Made by a program: the position numbers and the translations under genes
NCBI GenBank assembly: GCA_037349315.1
Contig: JBAIAC010000007.1
Coordinates: 45,271,001 to 45,335,000, forward strand
Direction: 5' to 3'
Origin: Chelydra serpentina
Taxonomy: Eukaryota > Chordata > Testudines > Chelydridae
DNA length: 64,000 nucleotides
Notes under the pieces: model-generated
What the model was told of the DNA's origin: nothing
Seen by the model: only the letters and a program-made list of their open reading frames with translations
Database searches by the model: none
Part shown: piece after piece, positions 35,715-47,828 of the stretch
How positions within the stretch are numbered: the stretch's first letter is position 1
Layout of the letters: every line of letters starts with the position of its first letter

Positions 35715-36779
35715 GCAAACGCCAATAGAACCATCTCAACAAATCTGGTCTATTTTATTTTCACCTTTGAATATTTCATTTTTGTCAATTTAAATTAGAT
35801 CATTACCACTTTTTTACATGATAATCTTTCTAAGAATTGTAATTCTTTTATGTAAACCTACAATTTATGAATCATTGCTATTTTTCTATTTAGCTTACAG
35901 TAATGGCTAGTAATGTCTATGTGTCAATCAGCAGTAAGCAGAGATTCTCTAAAATGGTTTTTGCACAGTGGAACATTGCAAATCCTTCAGACCTGTTTCT
36001 GCGTGGTATTAATTGAATTGCCATGGATACAGCAGAGACCAAAAAAATGTAAGAGATGTTTGTTGCAAGAAGCTATACATCTGCAATTGCAATTGTTAAA
36101 ATGCATTGCTTATATTTTCTTATCAGAGTGCCCATGGGCATTTATCCACATTAAAAACTAATGAACTGCAAAATTTCAGTCGGAAAAATAAAAAGCCAAG
36201 GATGTTGAAGTTTGTAGTACTCAAAAAGCATTTGAAACTTGCCTCTTCTGAATGCCTATCGTGTTAAAAGGCATCGCCCAATTTTCCTATTTTGATTTAT
36301 ATTACTTTTAGGCTGAGAATTTAAATTTTGCCCCAATGTGAACTTTGTCAGCCATGTTTATAGTGGAAATGTTGACAGATACTGGAGGACAGCAGTAAAA
36401 TTGCACTACTATAATAAATGTTCCTGAGATTGGAGGAATATAGCTTTACTTTTATTTATCAAAAGAAAGAAATCAATTTTACTTCTCTGCAGTATCCTTC
36501 AGGTGGGAGATTATTTTTAGGGTGATGAATAATGCCATAAACATCATATTAAAACAGTTGATTTGAGGGTTTTTCCATTCCAAAGACCTGTAAAAAGATA
36601 CAATTTTAATAGCTGTGTTACAATTATTAAATAGCAGTAAAGTAACAAAAGTATTTCTCAAACATGTTATATGATATTTTGCTTTGTTTATGGGGTTATT
36701 TCTAACTTATTTGACATGTTTTACAGATACACATTTTATTTTAGTTTAAAAATAAATAAATTCTGTAGGTGTTGTCTGC

Positions 36780-37160
36780 TCTGTAGGGGGGCAGTATATA
36801 GGTGTAGCACCCAAGGAACAACAGCACAGGGAAGTAATTATGCATCAGAAATGTACATTCCTTCCCCAGTTCCTCCTTGCTTCACATGCACAGCAATCTG
36901 CTGCTGTCACATACCAGTGACCAGAGGAGTACCATTAACTCACACTGACCAGAGGAGCTGGTCTACTCTCCACCTCTCTCATCTCTTGAGCTCTGGGGAA
37001 GTAATGGGCTTGCAACACATGCTTACCCCTAGAGATCCAGACTCAAGGTTCAGGAATGCCACACATGGGTTAAGCGGGGATAGTTTTACCCATCCTCATG
37101 GCCTAACACGGGTTCATAGGCTGGGTCATGATTTGGCCCTTACTATTAAAAACTACTTTT
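36780..37160. repeat. Probable but unassigned dispersed repeat
   Basis: The base composition shifts to balanced GC within AT-rich intron, with gtgaccagaggag occurring twice (about 36918 and 36949). No ends or family could be fixed. The open frame at 36671-37177 has no recognisable protein signature. Confidence 0.3.
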
Positions 37161-37384
37161 ATCAATCTAATAAATAGCCTTCCTGGTCTTTGTACCCAGT
37201 TATATATTAAAATAGTGCACTGATTTTGTCACTGGCGATTTATAGTTAGATCATCAGATCAGCTATTTTACTTCTGTTTTGTTAAAAATAAAATAGATTC
37301 ATATGGGTTACATAGAATGATATGAAGTCAGTGGGGTATGAGGTGGGTGCAAGGATGTGCCCATTCATTTCTCGGGGCCTAAGA

Positions 37385-37500
37385 CTCTTCAGGGCCATTG
37401 ACTTAGTCTTCATGTGTGTTTATACGGTGCCTAACATAATGGAGCCCTGATCCTGCTTGGGGCATCTGGTTTCTGCAATTAATATATTAAATAATAATAA
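37385..37500 (+). repeat. Ancient amniote interspersed repeat (3'-end type)
   Basis: Contains gtttatacggtgcctaacat then aatggagccctgatcctgct and ends in an AATAATAATA tail, the sense form of the repeat seen antisense at 7745-7910. Confidence 0.55.
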
Positions 37501-38694
37501 ATCTCAATCCTGATCTCTCAGCCCTAGCCTAATCTACCCAGAGACGTGACCTAAAATGCCTTACATATAAGTTTATTGGGAGTTTGTGAAGTTGAACAAA
37601 AGACTGAAGTGATTAATCATATAGTACTGGATGAGAGAAATTGAATTCTGACCTTCAGGAAGTGGGTAACTGCTTGGGTAGAGAGTTGTGGGCAAAGAGA
37701 GATTGTAATCACCATCCTTCAGTAATGCTGCAAGAGACACTTCTAAGAACTAGTGTGGCATAGGGAATGGCAGATGACCTCAAGGGTAGGAATCAGTTAT
37801 AGCACCCACAAAATCAAACTGGCACAGGAGAGTTGAAGTAAGCTTGTATCGAGCAGTAGCTTTGCTCATGGCATGTGTTACCACAAACTACTTTCTTATA
37901 GTTGAGAAATGAAAATAAAAGTATATTTGTAAAAATGAAAACACAATGTTCATAACACTGAGAGCATAATAGTTGCCTTTACATTAGAAATACATAATTT
38001 GCAATCTGGAAATCCCATCACTTCTGAGGCTAATTTCGTGCTTCTGATTCAAGGACAATGGGGCTGATTTTCTTCTGTGACAGAGCAGGAGGGCACAGGG
38101 GGTGCCAGTTCCAGCTCCCTGATTCTCTAGCCAGCCCAGTGCTGATGATACATACCACTGTGGGCAGCTCTAAGATCTGTTACTGCAGTAGGGTAATTTA
38201 ATGGCCCTTATGTCAGTGGAGGATTGCCATAGTGCAGAATTTCTCTGTCATGCCCCTTACCCATCCCTATATGCCCTTATGTGACCCTTTATGCCACCGG
38301 AATTGTGCGAGAACAGAACCTGCCCCAAGGTACCATTACAAATCAATCCCACTGTCTGTGATTAGCAGGAGATATGAAATAGAATAGTTTCTGCCCATAT
38401 CATTGTAAGCACACTGAGCACATTGTAATACATGGAAAGGAACTCAGTTTTCATAATTTCCAAAGTAAGGCATGTTCTTAATTTTTTTAAATATATATCT
38501 TGTATATAAACATAAAGATAAATTAATTAACTGATCAACTTGTAGATTAGAATGTTATATTTGATATATGACCCTGTGTAATCAATATAGTGTCTGCAAC
38601 ACCGTTACACCCTTGTGGAATTGTGGGTTACTTGCCACTATCTTTTGAGTGATAAGTAGAATAGACAGAGACAGTCTCATTAGCGAGACAGAGT

Positions 38695-38845
38695 TTTGTA
38701 GTAGTTACAGCGCAGGACTGACATTTAGGAGCTCCTGGTACATAGATTCTAATTCTGATGCCACTACTAACTACTTGTTTGGCATTGTGCATGGCACAGC
38801 CTCCGTTTCCAAGTTTCCTAGTTTGTAAACTGAATGTAAAAGTAC
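38695..38845 (+). mobile_element. MIR / CORE-SINE-like relic
   Basis: tagttacagcgcaggactga then tttaggagctcctggtacat, ggcattgtgcatggcacagc and ccgtttccaagtttcctagt follow the tRNA-derived head and core of MIR-type SINEs. It is strongly decayed, as expected for a repeat of amniote age. Confidence 0.6.
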
Positions 38846-39189
38846 CAGTTTACATAACCCATAGGAGATTAGGCGGTCAGGATTAATTATTTTATAGTTA
38901 ATTTCTATAAACTGTAAGTGTTGGGCATAATTATTGTTACAAAAGTTTCAGTATCAAAGATCTGTCCCAGCCTGTCTTCCATGTAACCGAGTGTCATTGT
39001 ACCTAACTGTAGAGTGAGTTGCAGTAATCCTGCTCTTATTAACTGACTGAAACATATTAAATTGTACAAAGGTAATCTCTGAAGTACTCCCTTGACTCTT
39101 ACCAGTGAGTGAGGCTGTCTCAAACACTCTGAATTTAAGAGAGGGGGAGTGAAATGGGGAGAAATATTTGATTTAGTCTTCTGTTATCA

Positions 39190-39385
39190 TTATGATAATG
39201 GTACTGAGTTCTGTTTCCAACTGTGACACAGACTTTCTGTCTGACTATGGGTAAGTCATTTGACTTCCCTATTCCTCAATTCCCATCTTTAAAAGAGAAG
39301 TTAATTGTTAACTATCTGTCTCTAAAATATTTTGATCCTCTGATAGAAGGTCATTAGAAGTGCAAACCTATTATTATTACTATTA
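39190..39385 (+). mobile_element. MIR / CORE-SINE-like relic with LINE-type tail
   Basis: gactatgggtaagtcatttg acts as the core (compare a gggcaagtcacttgac pattern), followed by ttcctcaattcccatcttta, then gaaggtcattagaagtgcaa and a TTATTATTA tail. This core-to-tail order is that of MIR-type SINEs. Confidence 0.6.
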
Positions 39386-40194
39386 TACTTTATTTGATCA
39401 GAACATGTGCCCAGATATCGTCTCTGTGGGAAGTACAAAGAGCAATTAGACAGATATTGACCCTTTCTCACCATATCAATCTAGTAGTGAACAAGTACAG
39501 AACAGCTGTGGGAAAGTGTGTTTAGTCCCAGAAGACACTAATAAAATCAAAGAAACCCAGATCATACTCACAGTGATACACTGTGAGAGGGACTACCCTT
39601 AATGGGTAGCTAATCTATTGTATTTCTAATGTGCCTATCACCAGAGGATCAAGTATGGCAGGTTAAATAATTAAAAAAGAGAAAATCTATTTGTGGATGG
39701 ATTACTCTTAATTATTTTGTTTGTTATTCAGACCATGCGTTACTCGCTCAGACAAGCACGAGTATATCTGGAAATATTTGTGAACCCTGGAAGTTTAACA
39801 AATTCATACCAGAAATTTGTAATTTGCTATTCATCATTCATTATTTTCCTGTTGAAAGGTTTGTCATTGAATCAGGGAGGAGAAACAATATCATATGACT
39901 AATCACACACTGAATTGCGAATAAAGAATGCAGAAGTTGTAGTGAATGGTTTGTGGAGCACTAGGGGTCTAAAGAGGATTTGTCCAAATCAGATATCAGA
40001 GATATCAGCTCAGGAATTATTCAAAACCCCTTCACCCTCCCACCCCCAGAAAAAGTCTACATTTATAAAATATTTGGTTTGAAAAATCCTTTTTCACCAT
40101 TTCTAGTATCTAGGCATTTCACGATAGCCTGCCTGAAGGGTGCAGCTATCGGTCTGTTGGGCCATCCATCTGTGTTTTTATAACCATTATTGTG

Positions 40195-40470
40195 GTATCT
40201 GAGCACCTTACATATCTATTAAAGTGAGCACAAAAAGATACATTCCGTTCCAAAGGGCCTGAGGTTCATGGCTGTTCTGATTATTTGTAGGAAAGTGTCC
40301 TATAGCTGGGCCAATTGTTGAAACTGTTTTGTCTCCTGAACAGAAATTCAACACATACAATCTCACAGAATGGGGTGGTCCCTCACATAACATGAGCCAG
40401 ACCTAAGGAGAGCTTTGAAGATATAGATCAGAAACTTGAATCTGAACAGTTATTCAAGTTCATGTTCTCA
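40195..40470 (-). mobile_element. Possible LINE ORF2 fragment, heavily decayed
   Basis: On the minus strand, about 40460-40400 gives a FRFKFLIYIFKAL-like reading resembling the FRVQFKVLVMTYKAL segment of L2/CR1 ORF2, followed by a region with several stops. The match is short, so the call is tentative. Confidence 0.4.
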
Positions 40471-43095
40471 GTTCTTTTCCTGACCCAAATTCATCTATTT
40501 GCAGGACACAATCACAAGGAACATTAGACAGATCCTTTCTCTTCCCCTGTGTGTTAAAACATTGCTGTTCTAGTGGAGAGTTATACATTAAAGGGATCTT
40601 AAAGCCATCATCCTAACCTCCACTTACTCCAAGTAGGCCTTCTTTGTACATACTGTATAGTGTTCCATAAACATGTGCTGGCCTCTGCCCCCGTTTTCAA
40701 TCTGAAAATGAAATAATTGGTGAGGGTTTAACCTTCCAACATAATAGCTAAATTTAACCTTCCAAATAAGCGCTTTTCTCTTCAGTGTATATTGTTCTAT
40801 GTTTACTGTAGAATATGAAAAGTGGATTTCATTTGGTGTTTGCATAAATTCCATGGTCCCTTTAGTTAGAATCTGGATATTCTTCAAAGAAGTATTGATA
40901 TATAGGTCTTGCCATCAGTGCTGTCTAGTGATGGTCCACTTTATTTGGGTAGCTTCCCTCATTAGCGGCCCAATTAGGCATGATATTCCTACCAGAAACT
41001 AAACCTAGTCTTTCACTCCGTGTCCCCTCTTAGGCCATTGAGTTCCCCGTCTCAATCTCTCCCCCTGTCTTTCCTCTCTTAAAATACTATTTTTGTGGTC
41101 AGTCTCTGAGAAAGGATTTGGTAAGCAGAAAGCTCTGTCTTTTTGATCTCCAACCTTCGAAAGCCCTCTCTATACTAAAAGTTTTAACTGAGTTTATAAC
41201 CCATTAGTTCTGTGGTTGCCTCTAAAAACATGATTTTGTCCCCACATACCATAGTTAATACTCGTACTTGATTAATAACTGGCAGCTAATGGGTTTGCTC
41301 TTGCCAGCTACCTAAGTTGGCAGATAACTGTTATCTTGTAACTGGTTTGTAACACTGACGTTTGCTTTGTTGATGGTACCTCTTAGCTGTGCTGGATCAG
41401 CTGATTTAGCCAGTCCTCTTGCTTCCCAGCTCTCCCTGCAGTAGATTTACATTGCTCCACGTGCTGATAATAGCAGTCCTGTCATCCAGGTGCTGTATCC
41501 TCTACTGAGACACTGTTGGATGACTAACTAGATTTTCCCAGAATGCACTGACACAACCATGAGTAAGTATCATGATAAGCTCAGATGCACAAACCTGTTT
41601 GACACATTGGTTATACCAGTGTTGTAACCTGGGCAGATGATGCCTGAAATAGTTACAAAAACATGGATGTCTTTGTAGGTTGGACTAGCCCTTAGTGTTC
41701 CACAGTAATAAGGTAGTTTTATGGATTGTTAATTCGTTTCTGTATAATGTGACACCTCCGTTTCAATTTAATAAGACAGGCGGAGTTCTCTGTCTGAAGA
41801 CAGTGCCAATTGTGCACTCTGGACATAAGGTAATCATTAACACCTCTAATATATTATCTGGAATGAACTAAGGAAATTCATTTTTCTGGGTTACTATTCA
41901 TTCTGTGGTAGGAGTCCAGGGTAGGTGCCAAATCTCTATGGTTACCTTGGTTTACTGGATTGAAATTAGTATTTGGGAGTTCTCTTTGGGTGATGGGCCT
42001 CGATGTCTTTGTCTGCAACCAATTCCTGAGCAGAATTAAAGCTATGTGCTATGAACTGCATTTGCTTTTCATCTGTTTCTTTGTTCAAGTCAAGTGGTTT
42101 GTATTATAAATCCTTGTTGGTTTAGAACCTCCACATCTCCCTATAATTTTGCAGTGGCTGAGATCAAGTGATGCGCCTTTGCTGACCATACTTGTGTACT
42201 CCTATGGATTGGAAACAGCATATTTCAGATGCCATAGAATTTGGTGCATAAAAATAGTTGAAAATAAATATATCCTAGCAGTTGCTATTTGGTATAATGA
42301 TTTTTTTTACCTTCTAAATTATGTTTCTCCTTCTCTGATGTGCCAGTCAAATGACTCTGAGGTTGATTATGCTATTGATATGTAGGTAGGTAGTGCTTAG
42401 TATTTGTGTCGTTTGTCTTTATTTTATTTTTTCACTTTCTCTCTGTGTCATTCCTCTCTACTTGAGTGTTATGGAAACTTCAGCTGGGAAATTCCTGAGA
42501 CACAGGGCATAACATAGTCTCAGTGCTTAATCTGTAGGTACTATTTGCCTATCACTTACCTGACACAGTAAGTTTCACATTGGTGTATCAGACTTAGAGA
42601 TACCATTTCCAGTTTAAGTTTTCAGTTGTACAAGATTTAATTAAACATCTCCTGTTGACTTTAATGAAAGATCTGTGGTCTAACTCCATGCAACTCTGAA
42701 AATTTAGGATGTGACTAAATCAAAATCAGGGATCTTTAATGTGGGCCAGATCTGGTCTCATCGTGTGTTCTGGTCCCAAGGAGTAGAGGTACTTAAGACA
42801 TCCATCCTCTTACCCCATTGTATTTCTGCAATATACCACAGCTTCCTGTTCTCAAAGGGAAGCAGGCTCAGCGGAGCTGCAACTTTCCTCACTCTTGCAG
42901 GTGGGCAGGAGTTGGGGAGTGGGCTGAGCCATGACTACACCCTCTCAATGTGCCCAGCAGCATAGCTGTGCCAGAGCATTAGGGAGCGTAGGCTGCAACA
43001 GGTACAGACACATCACAGTTGACTCCTTCTCTAGAGTAGTAAGGAGACAAAGAGGCAATTGTGACTCGGAGAATCACTATTTCCCTCCCAGGCTG
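40471..43095. other. Unannotated intron
   Basis: No exon recognised. 41160-41710 has mid-GC composition and may be a degraded DNA transposon, but I found no convincing ends. The open frames here (40799-41002, 42149-42385, 42711-42965) have no domain evidence. Confidence 0.4.
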
Positions 43096-43232
43096 CTTCC
43101 AGGGGCAATGAACCAACGCACTGCATCTTAGTGCAGGCAGTATCCCAAACTGATCCCCTGCCCTGTGTTGATGACCAGTTTGGGATATTGCCTGCACTAA
43201 GGTGCAGTGCGTGGGTTCATTGCCCCTGGAAG
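43096..43232. repeat. Inverted repeat, 57-nt arms, 23-nt spacer
   Basis: Left arm 43096-43152 (cttccaggggcaatgaacca at its start) and right arm 43176-43232 (ends attgcccctggaag) are reverse complements with about three mismatches. The spacer contains atcccctgccctgtgttg. The arms presumably come from a MITE or from paired insertion of one repeat; no target duplication was found. Confidence 0.8.
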
Positions 43233-43950
43233 GAGCTCCGAGGAGGAGAAAGAGGAAGGCGTTTGACTCCCTGCACTGTGGGAAGTAAGAGAGTGGTTTT
43301 CTGCCTACACTAGTGATGAGCTCTTTTCCTATAAAACAGTATTGTGCACTCTGAGCCAGCCAGTCAGCCCCTGTTAATATCCGTTATGCTACAGTCCAAA
43401 AAAAATGTGAACTCGCATCTTATTTAGAAGCTATAGGCGTCATTTGTCCTATTCTTGTGCATGTGGTTATTTTCACTGTTACATTTTCTGATAGTAAATT
43501 AGATTTCTTGTAGGTAATAACAGTCAAGGCCCAGTCAAGAAATTACTGACCAGCAGGAATATTGTAACCTTGCCCACTTAGTAATGACCTTAGAGATGTC
43601 CAAGCGCCAAGTGCAATATTGTTGTTATAACCTGCTTGGTTTATATTCTGTCCTAAATTGAAAGTTTTATGTTTTTCCTATTGTGCCAAGATTCCTTCAG
43701 CATACCGTCCAGATAATTGGTCACAGTAATGCTCTAGTTGTATTGGGTATTTCTGGAGAATGAATGCACAGAACAACAGTCAGTCATATTTTCTCTTTTA
43801 TTAAGAACATGCTATTTGTATGGTCAGAAAGGTTACTGTGAAAACTGACATCTTAATGTTTTGAATTTATTTTTCTATTAATTACTTCATATCAAATTTG
43901 TCATAATTATAAATTAAAAGAAGCAATTTCTCAGCATACTTTTGTTATCT

Positions 43951-44055
43951 TAGATTGTAAATTTTTCAGGGCAGGGGCTTTAATTATATGTTTTTACAGT
44001 GCGTAGCACAGTGGGTCTAGGGCCTTTTGGCACTACTTCAAGACTAATGATAATG
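43951..44055 (+). repeat. Ancient amniote interspersed repeat (3'-end type)
   Basis: tagattgtaaatttttcagg then gcaggggctttaattatatg and cagtgcgtagcacagtgggt then an ATGATAATG tail. Same family as 7745-7910 and 37385-37500. Confidence 0.6.
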
Positions 44056-44358
44056 TAAATCAATCTGCCATTTCTGCCTCCTACATCATCACTACTGTGT
44101 TGAGAGGAGAATAAAATCTTGCTTTAAAAAAAGCACAACTGGGAAAACATGTAGCAGGTAACATGCTGTTTCAGATGCATATGATGCGGAGATGCTTCTG
44201 TTGCAAGGTTACAACTCTTGAAAAGATGGCAAATAAAAATTGAATGTAATTCTATAAGTAACCTGCTCACAACCTAGTCCAAACTCCCCCCTGTTCTTAG
44301 GTCTGGTTTTATTAACACAGAAATTAACTGTAAGAAAACGAAGTACGTTCAGACTCCT

Positions 44359-44373
44359 CCCCCCCCCCCCCCC
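44359..44373. repeat. Poly-C tract, 15 bases
   Basis: A run of 15 C residues after agactcct. Length is uncertain in assemblies. Confidence 0.9.
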
Positions 44374-46270
44374 ATTTTTAGCTGCTCCTAGTGTTCTTTC
44401 TTCCAGGCTTCTCAGTCAAAAGCTCTTTCTAGAGTGCCACTCCTACTTCTCTTATGTTCAGCTGGGCTATTGAGCCACCGTTGTGAGTCACCAGAACCCC
44501 CTTTATGTTCCTGAGAAGGATCAACACATGCTAACACGGTGAATTGTTTGTCATTGTTTTTTAAGGTGGTAGTAATGCTTATAGTTAAGGTTGCCCAACA
44601 CTTGTCAGTATGAGACATCGTTTTCAGTTGTTTATACTTTATCAAACTTTAACCATTTGGGATGACATTTTTCAGTCCATGTGTCTTCCTCAGGCAGCCA
44701 TTTTGAAAATAGTAATTCTTCATGAGTTTCTCTGAAAATTTTATTCCTCAGTCACTGCTAACACACAAACTTTCAGTTATGAAGAATAACATAGATGCCT
44801 TAGATCCTATTTTAAAAAATGTTCTTAAAAATTATCCTTTATTTATAGGTGGTCTGTTGGTGTGAAACTTCATATAGTGTTAGTTTTTATGCCTTTTGAA
44901 TTTTTATGTAATTTTTGTTTGGCTTCATATAATAGTTTTCAATAGGAAGTAGTCGCTAAAATTCATCTGTGGCAGTCTCACAACTTTTGACAATTTGCAT
45001 ATTTTTTTTAGAAATTGTATATCTACACAAAAATTAGTAGAGGGATGAATTTTAAGTAGTTGAATTCCAGACACCACTTCCTATTAAAAGTTATTGTAGG
45101 AAAACGAACAAAAAATACATATTTCAAAAGACATACAAATGAATACTGAAATTTCACACTGAAAGGTCACCTACAAATAAAGAATAAGAATAATGTCGTC
45201 ACCATTTTTAGAATAGTTCTTAAAATAGTAATTTATACCCCCTTTTAAGAACATTTCCTTCACTGTGAAGTCACAGTCAGTACCTCCATAATAGTGTATG
45301 CTATTGACGTCTGGTACTAAGTTTGTTACATTTCCTTTGTGGGTCATTTTATTGTTGCTCTCTCCATAAACTATCATTGTTTTAGAACTGCAGTTAATTT
45401 TATTGTGGTGTAAATGACATTTGATTAACTTCAGGAATGTAAGGCAATGGAAAGCAAACTTGCCTTGTGCAAAAATATAAAGAGAAGTAAAAGCAGTTGA
45501 ATAAAAATATTTGTTTATGATCTTTACTCTGTAAATTGTAGTCAAATTCACTTATGTCACTTTTAAAAAAATAACGGCCAAGGTAAATAAATGGTCAATC
45601 TTGTTGCTTAGGGGTCTTATTGGTCTCTTCCATTAATTCTTCTTTTTTTAAAAAAACAAGAAGTCCTCACCCACTCTTCAGGAAATCCCATACATCAGCA
45701 GCAGATGACAGGGTACTACAGAGGTTTGGATAGTAGGATAGTGCAGCTTGTAGTGTTTTTGTATTGTGAACACAGATTGTAGGACTATGTCCTGTGAATA
45801 TTGGGCAAGTTATATATGTAAAAATCATCAACTTACCTTGGAAGGTCGTCTTCCCCTAATTGCCTATTGTAGACCTCAAGCAGAACATGTTGGTACCATC
45901 AGTTGTATCCAAGTGTGGTTCTTCCCTGAAAAGTGACACTCAAAATGGCATGATGAGGTTTCATGTTTCTCACTGATTCCATGTTGAATTTGCTCAATTT
46001 ACAATTTAAAGGGTATTGGTTCATTTTCTAAGTGGCAACCTGTAAACTGAACCCGAGCTGTGAGAGTCATGTTGGTCTCACTCTTTTTCACACACCTTCA
46101 TCAGTAATAAAAATGCTGCATGCCAAATTATGCACTCATTCCAATTTGGAATATAGTATTGGGATGGGGGTTGTAGGGGAAAAGTATATTTTAAATTTAT
46201 AATTTCTCAAAATTTCTGAAAATTTCCACTGCATTGTAAGTGCGTAGTTCACATCTCTAATGTAATATGT
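44374..46270. other. Unannotated AT-rich intron
   Basis: No transposon or exon recognised in about 1.9 kb. Many T/A-runs. Confidence 0.5.
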
Positions 46271-46550
46271 CAGAGGTAACCAAACTGTGGCTCGTGAGCC
46301 ACATGTGGCTTTTTTACCATTGAAGTGTGGCTCGTGGAGCCCCATACGTACCCCACATTCTCCAGCTACAGATGGCAGGGAGCTCAGGACCTCTGCTTTT
46401 CAGCAGGGTGGTGGGATAGGGGCTTCTGCCCAACAGGGAGGGGGGTTTCAATAGGCTGAAGCCCTGAGCTCCGGCAGGTGCTCCTTGGCCCTTGACCTTC
46501 CGAAGATTATCATATGCAGCTCGGAGGGTCAGTACATTTGGCCACCCCTG
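46271..46550. mobile_element. hAT-type MITE, 280 bp, perfect 8-bp duplication
   Basis: Left end cagaggtaaccaaactgtgg, right end catttggccacccctg; the inverted ends follow the CAGNGGT-CCAAA rule. It is flanked by a perfect TAATATGT duplication (46263-46270 and 46551-46558). The interior includes ggctcgtgagccacatgtgg, a small palindrome. Relatively young insertion. Confidence 0.9.
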
Positions 46551-47483
46551 TAATATGTTGTTCTATTTTATGCTCCTACAACTTTTCTTATGGTTATTTA
46601 TTGTTCACTTACCCAGTGCATAAATGTAATAAGAATAATTCAAGCCATTTTATTTTCTTAATTGTAATTGTAATTTTGATATTAAATTAACATATGCCCT
46701 CTACCAGTGAGATGCTGAAATGCAGTCTCCCATTTAAGGTCCTTTTAAAGTGTTATTGCTTTGTGGAGTAGATTAATGATTAAATTAAACTGTGATTAAT
46801 GTCGTGGGAAAGACTCTAGTGAAGCAGAACAGAATTCCTTACAGATCTTCTACAGACCAGTGCTTATTTGCAATTAAATGATGCAGAAGAAGAAACCATG
46901 TCAGAAGATAAGCAGGTCATTCAGGAATTATTGATTATGTTATGTGCAAGAATATCTAGTTGAATGAGCTTTACAAAAAATGTATATATCTGCTCTAGAA
47001 GCAAAGTCACAGCTCCTTATGATGGGAACAGAAAGAAATAGTTGATAATTAGTTTTTGATTAAAGAAGTTTCTCAGTTTATATATGATTATCTTTCATTT
47101 GTGTTTGAACTGCTTAGTGTCATTCGGCTTTAAATGAATCCCTACTTTTATTGTTTCACAGTAATTAGAGAATTCATGCCAGACATTTCAAATATATTCT
47201 CAATAGCAATTTAACAAATAATGTTAGACTTTGAATTGCTGCACAACACATTTATGTATATGACATTAATAGCTGTCTTTATTACATACAAGTTCTAAAT
47301 AAATATTTTGTTTTAATTTTTGGTGATAAAATAACCTATTCTTATTTTTCTATGATATGGGAATGTATGAATGCAAGGCAGTGACATACAAATTACAACT
47401 CAGATGGCAAATCTATGTGAGATTTAGAATTCTGAATTTAAATTTGTTAGAAACCATGAACGATTTGAAGATAATTCAGTATA

Positions 47484-47828
47484 CAGTAGAACCCCAGAGT
47501 TATGAACACCAGCATTGTGAACTGACCAGTCCACCACACACCTTATTTGGAACCAGAAGTACACAATCAGGTAGCAGCAGAGACCAAAAAAAAAGGGGGT
47601 GGGGGAAAGCAAATACAGTACAGTATTGTGTCAAATGTAAACTACTAAACAAATAAAGGGAAAGCAGCATTTTTCTTCTGCACAGTAAGGTTTTAAAGGT
47701 GTATTAATTTATTGTTCAGTTGTAAACTTTTGAAAGAACAACCATAATATTTTGTTCAGAGTTACAAACATTACAGAGTTACGAACAACCTCCATTCCCA
47801 AGGTGTTCGTAAATCTGAGGTTCTACTG
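47484..47828. mobile_element. Tigger/mariner-like non-autonomous element, 345 bp
   Basis: Inverted ends: cagtagaaccccagagttat then gaacacc at left, and ggtgttcgtaaatctgaggt then tctactg at right (about 23 of 27 matched). It is flanked by TA on each side, the Tc1/mariner target. The interior includes a short poly-purine stretch and a second inner inverted match (gagttacgaac). No transposase frame. Confidence 0.8.

Noticed and set aside
36671..37177. 168-residue open frame on the + strand
   Set aside because: Low-complexity start and a probable repeat; no family resemblance and no exon signals.
41160..41710. Possible DNA transposon with ends near aagccctctctatac and gactagcccttag
   Set aside because: The two ends do not form convincing inverted repeats and no target duplication was seen.
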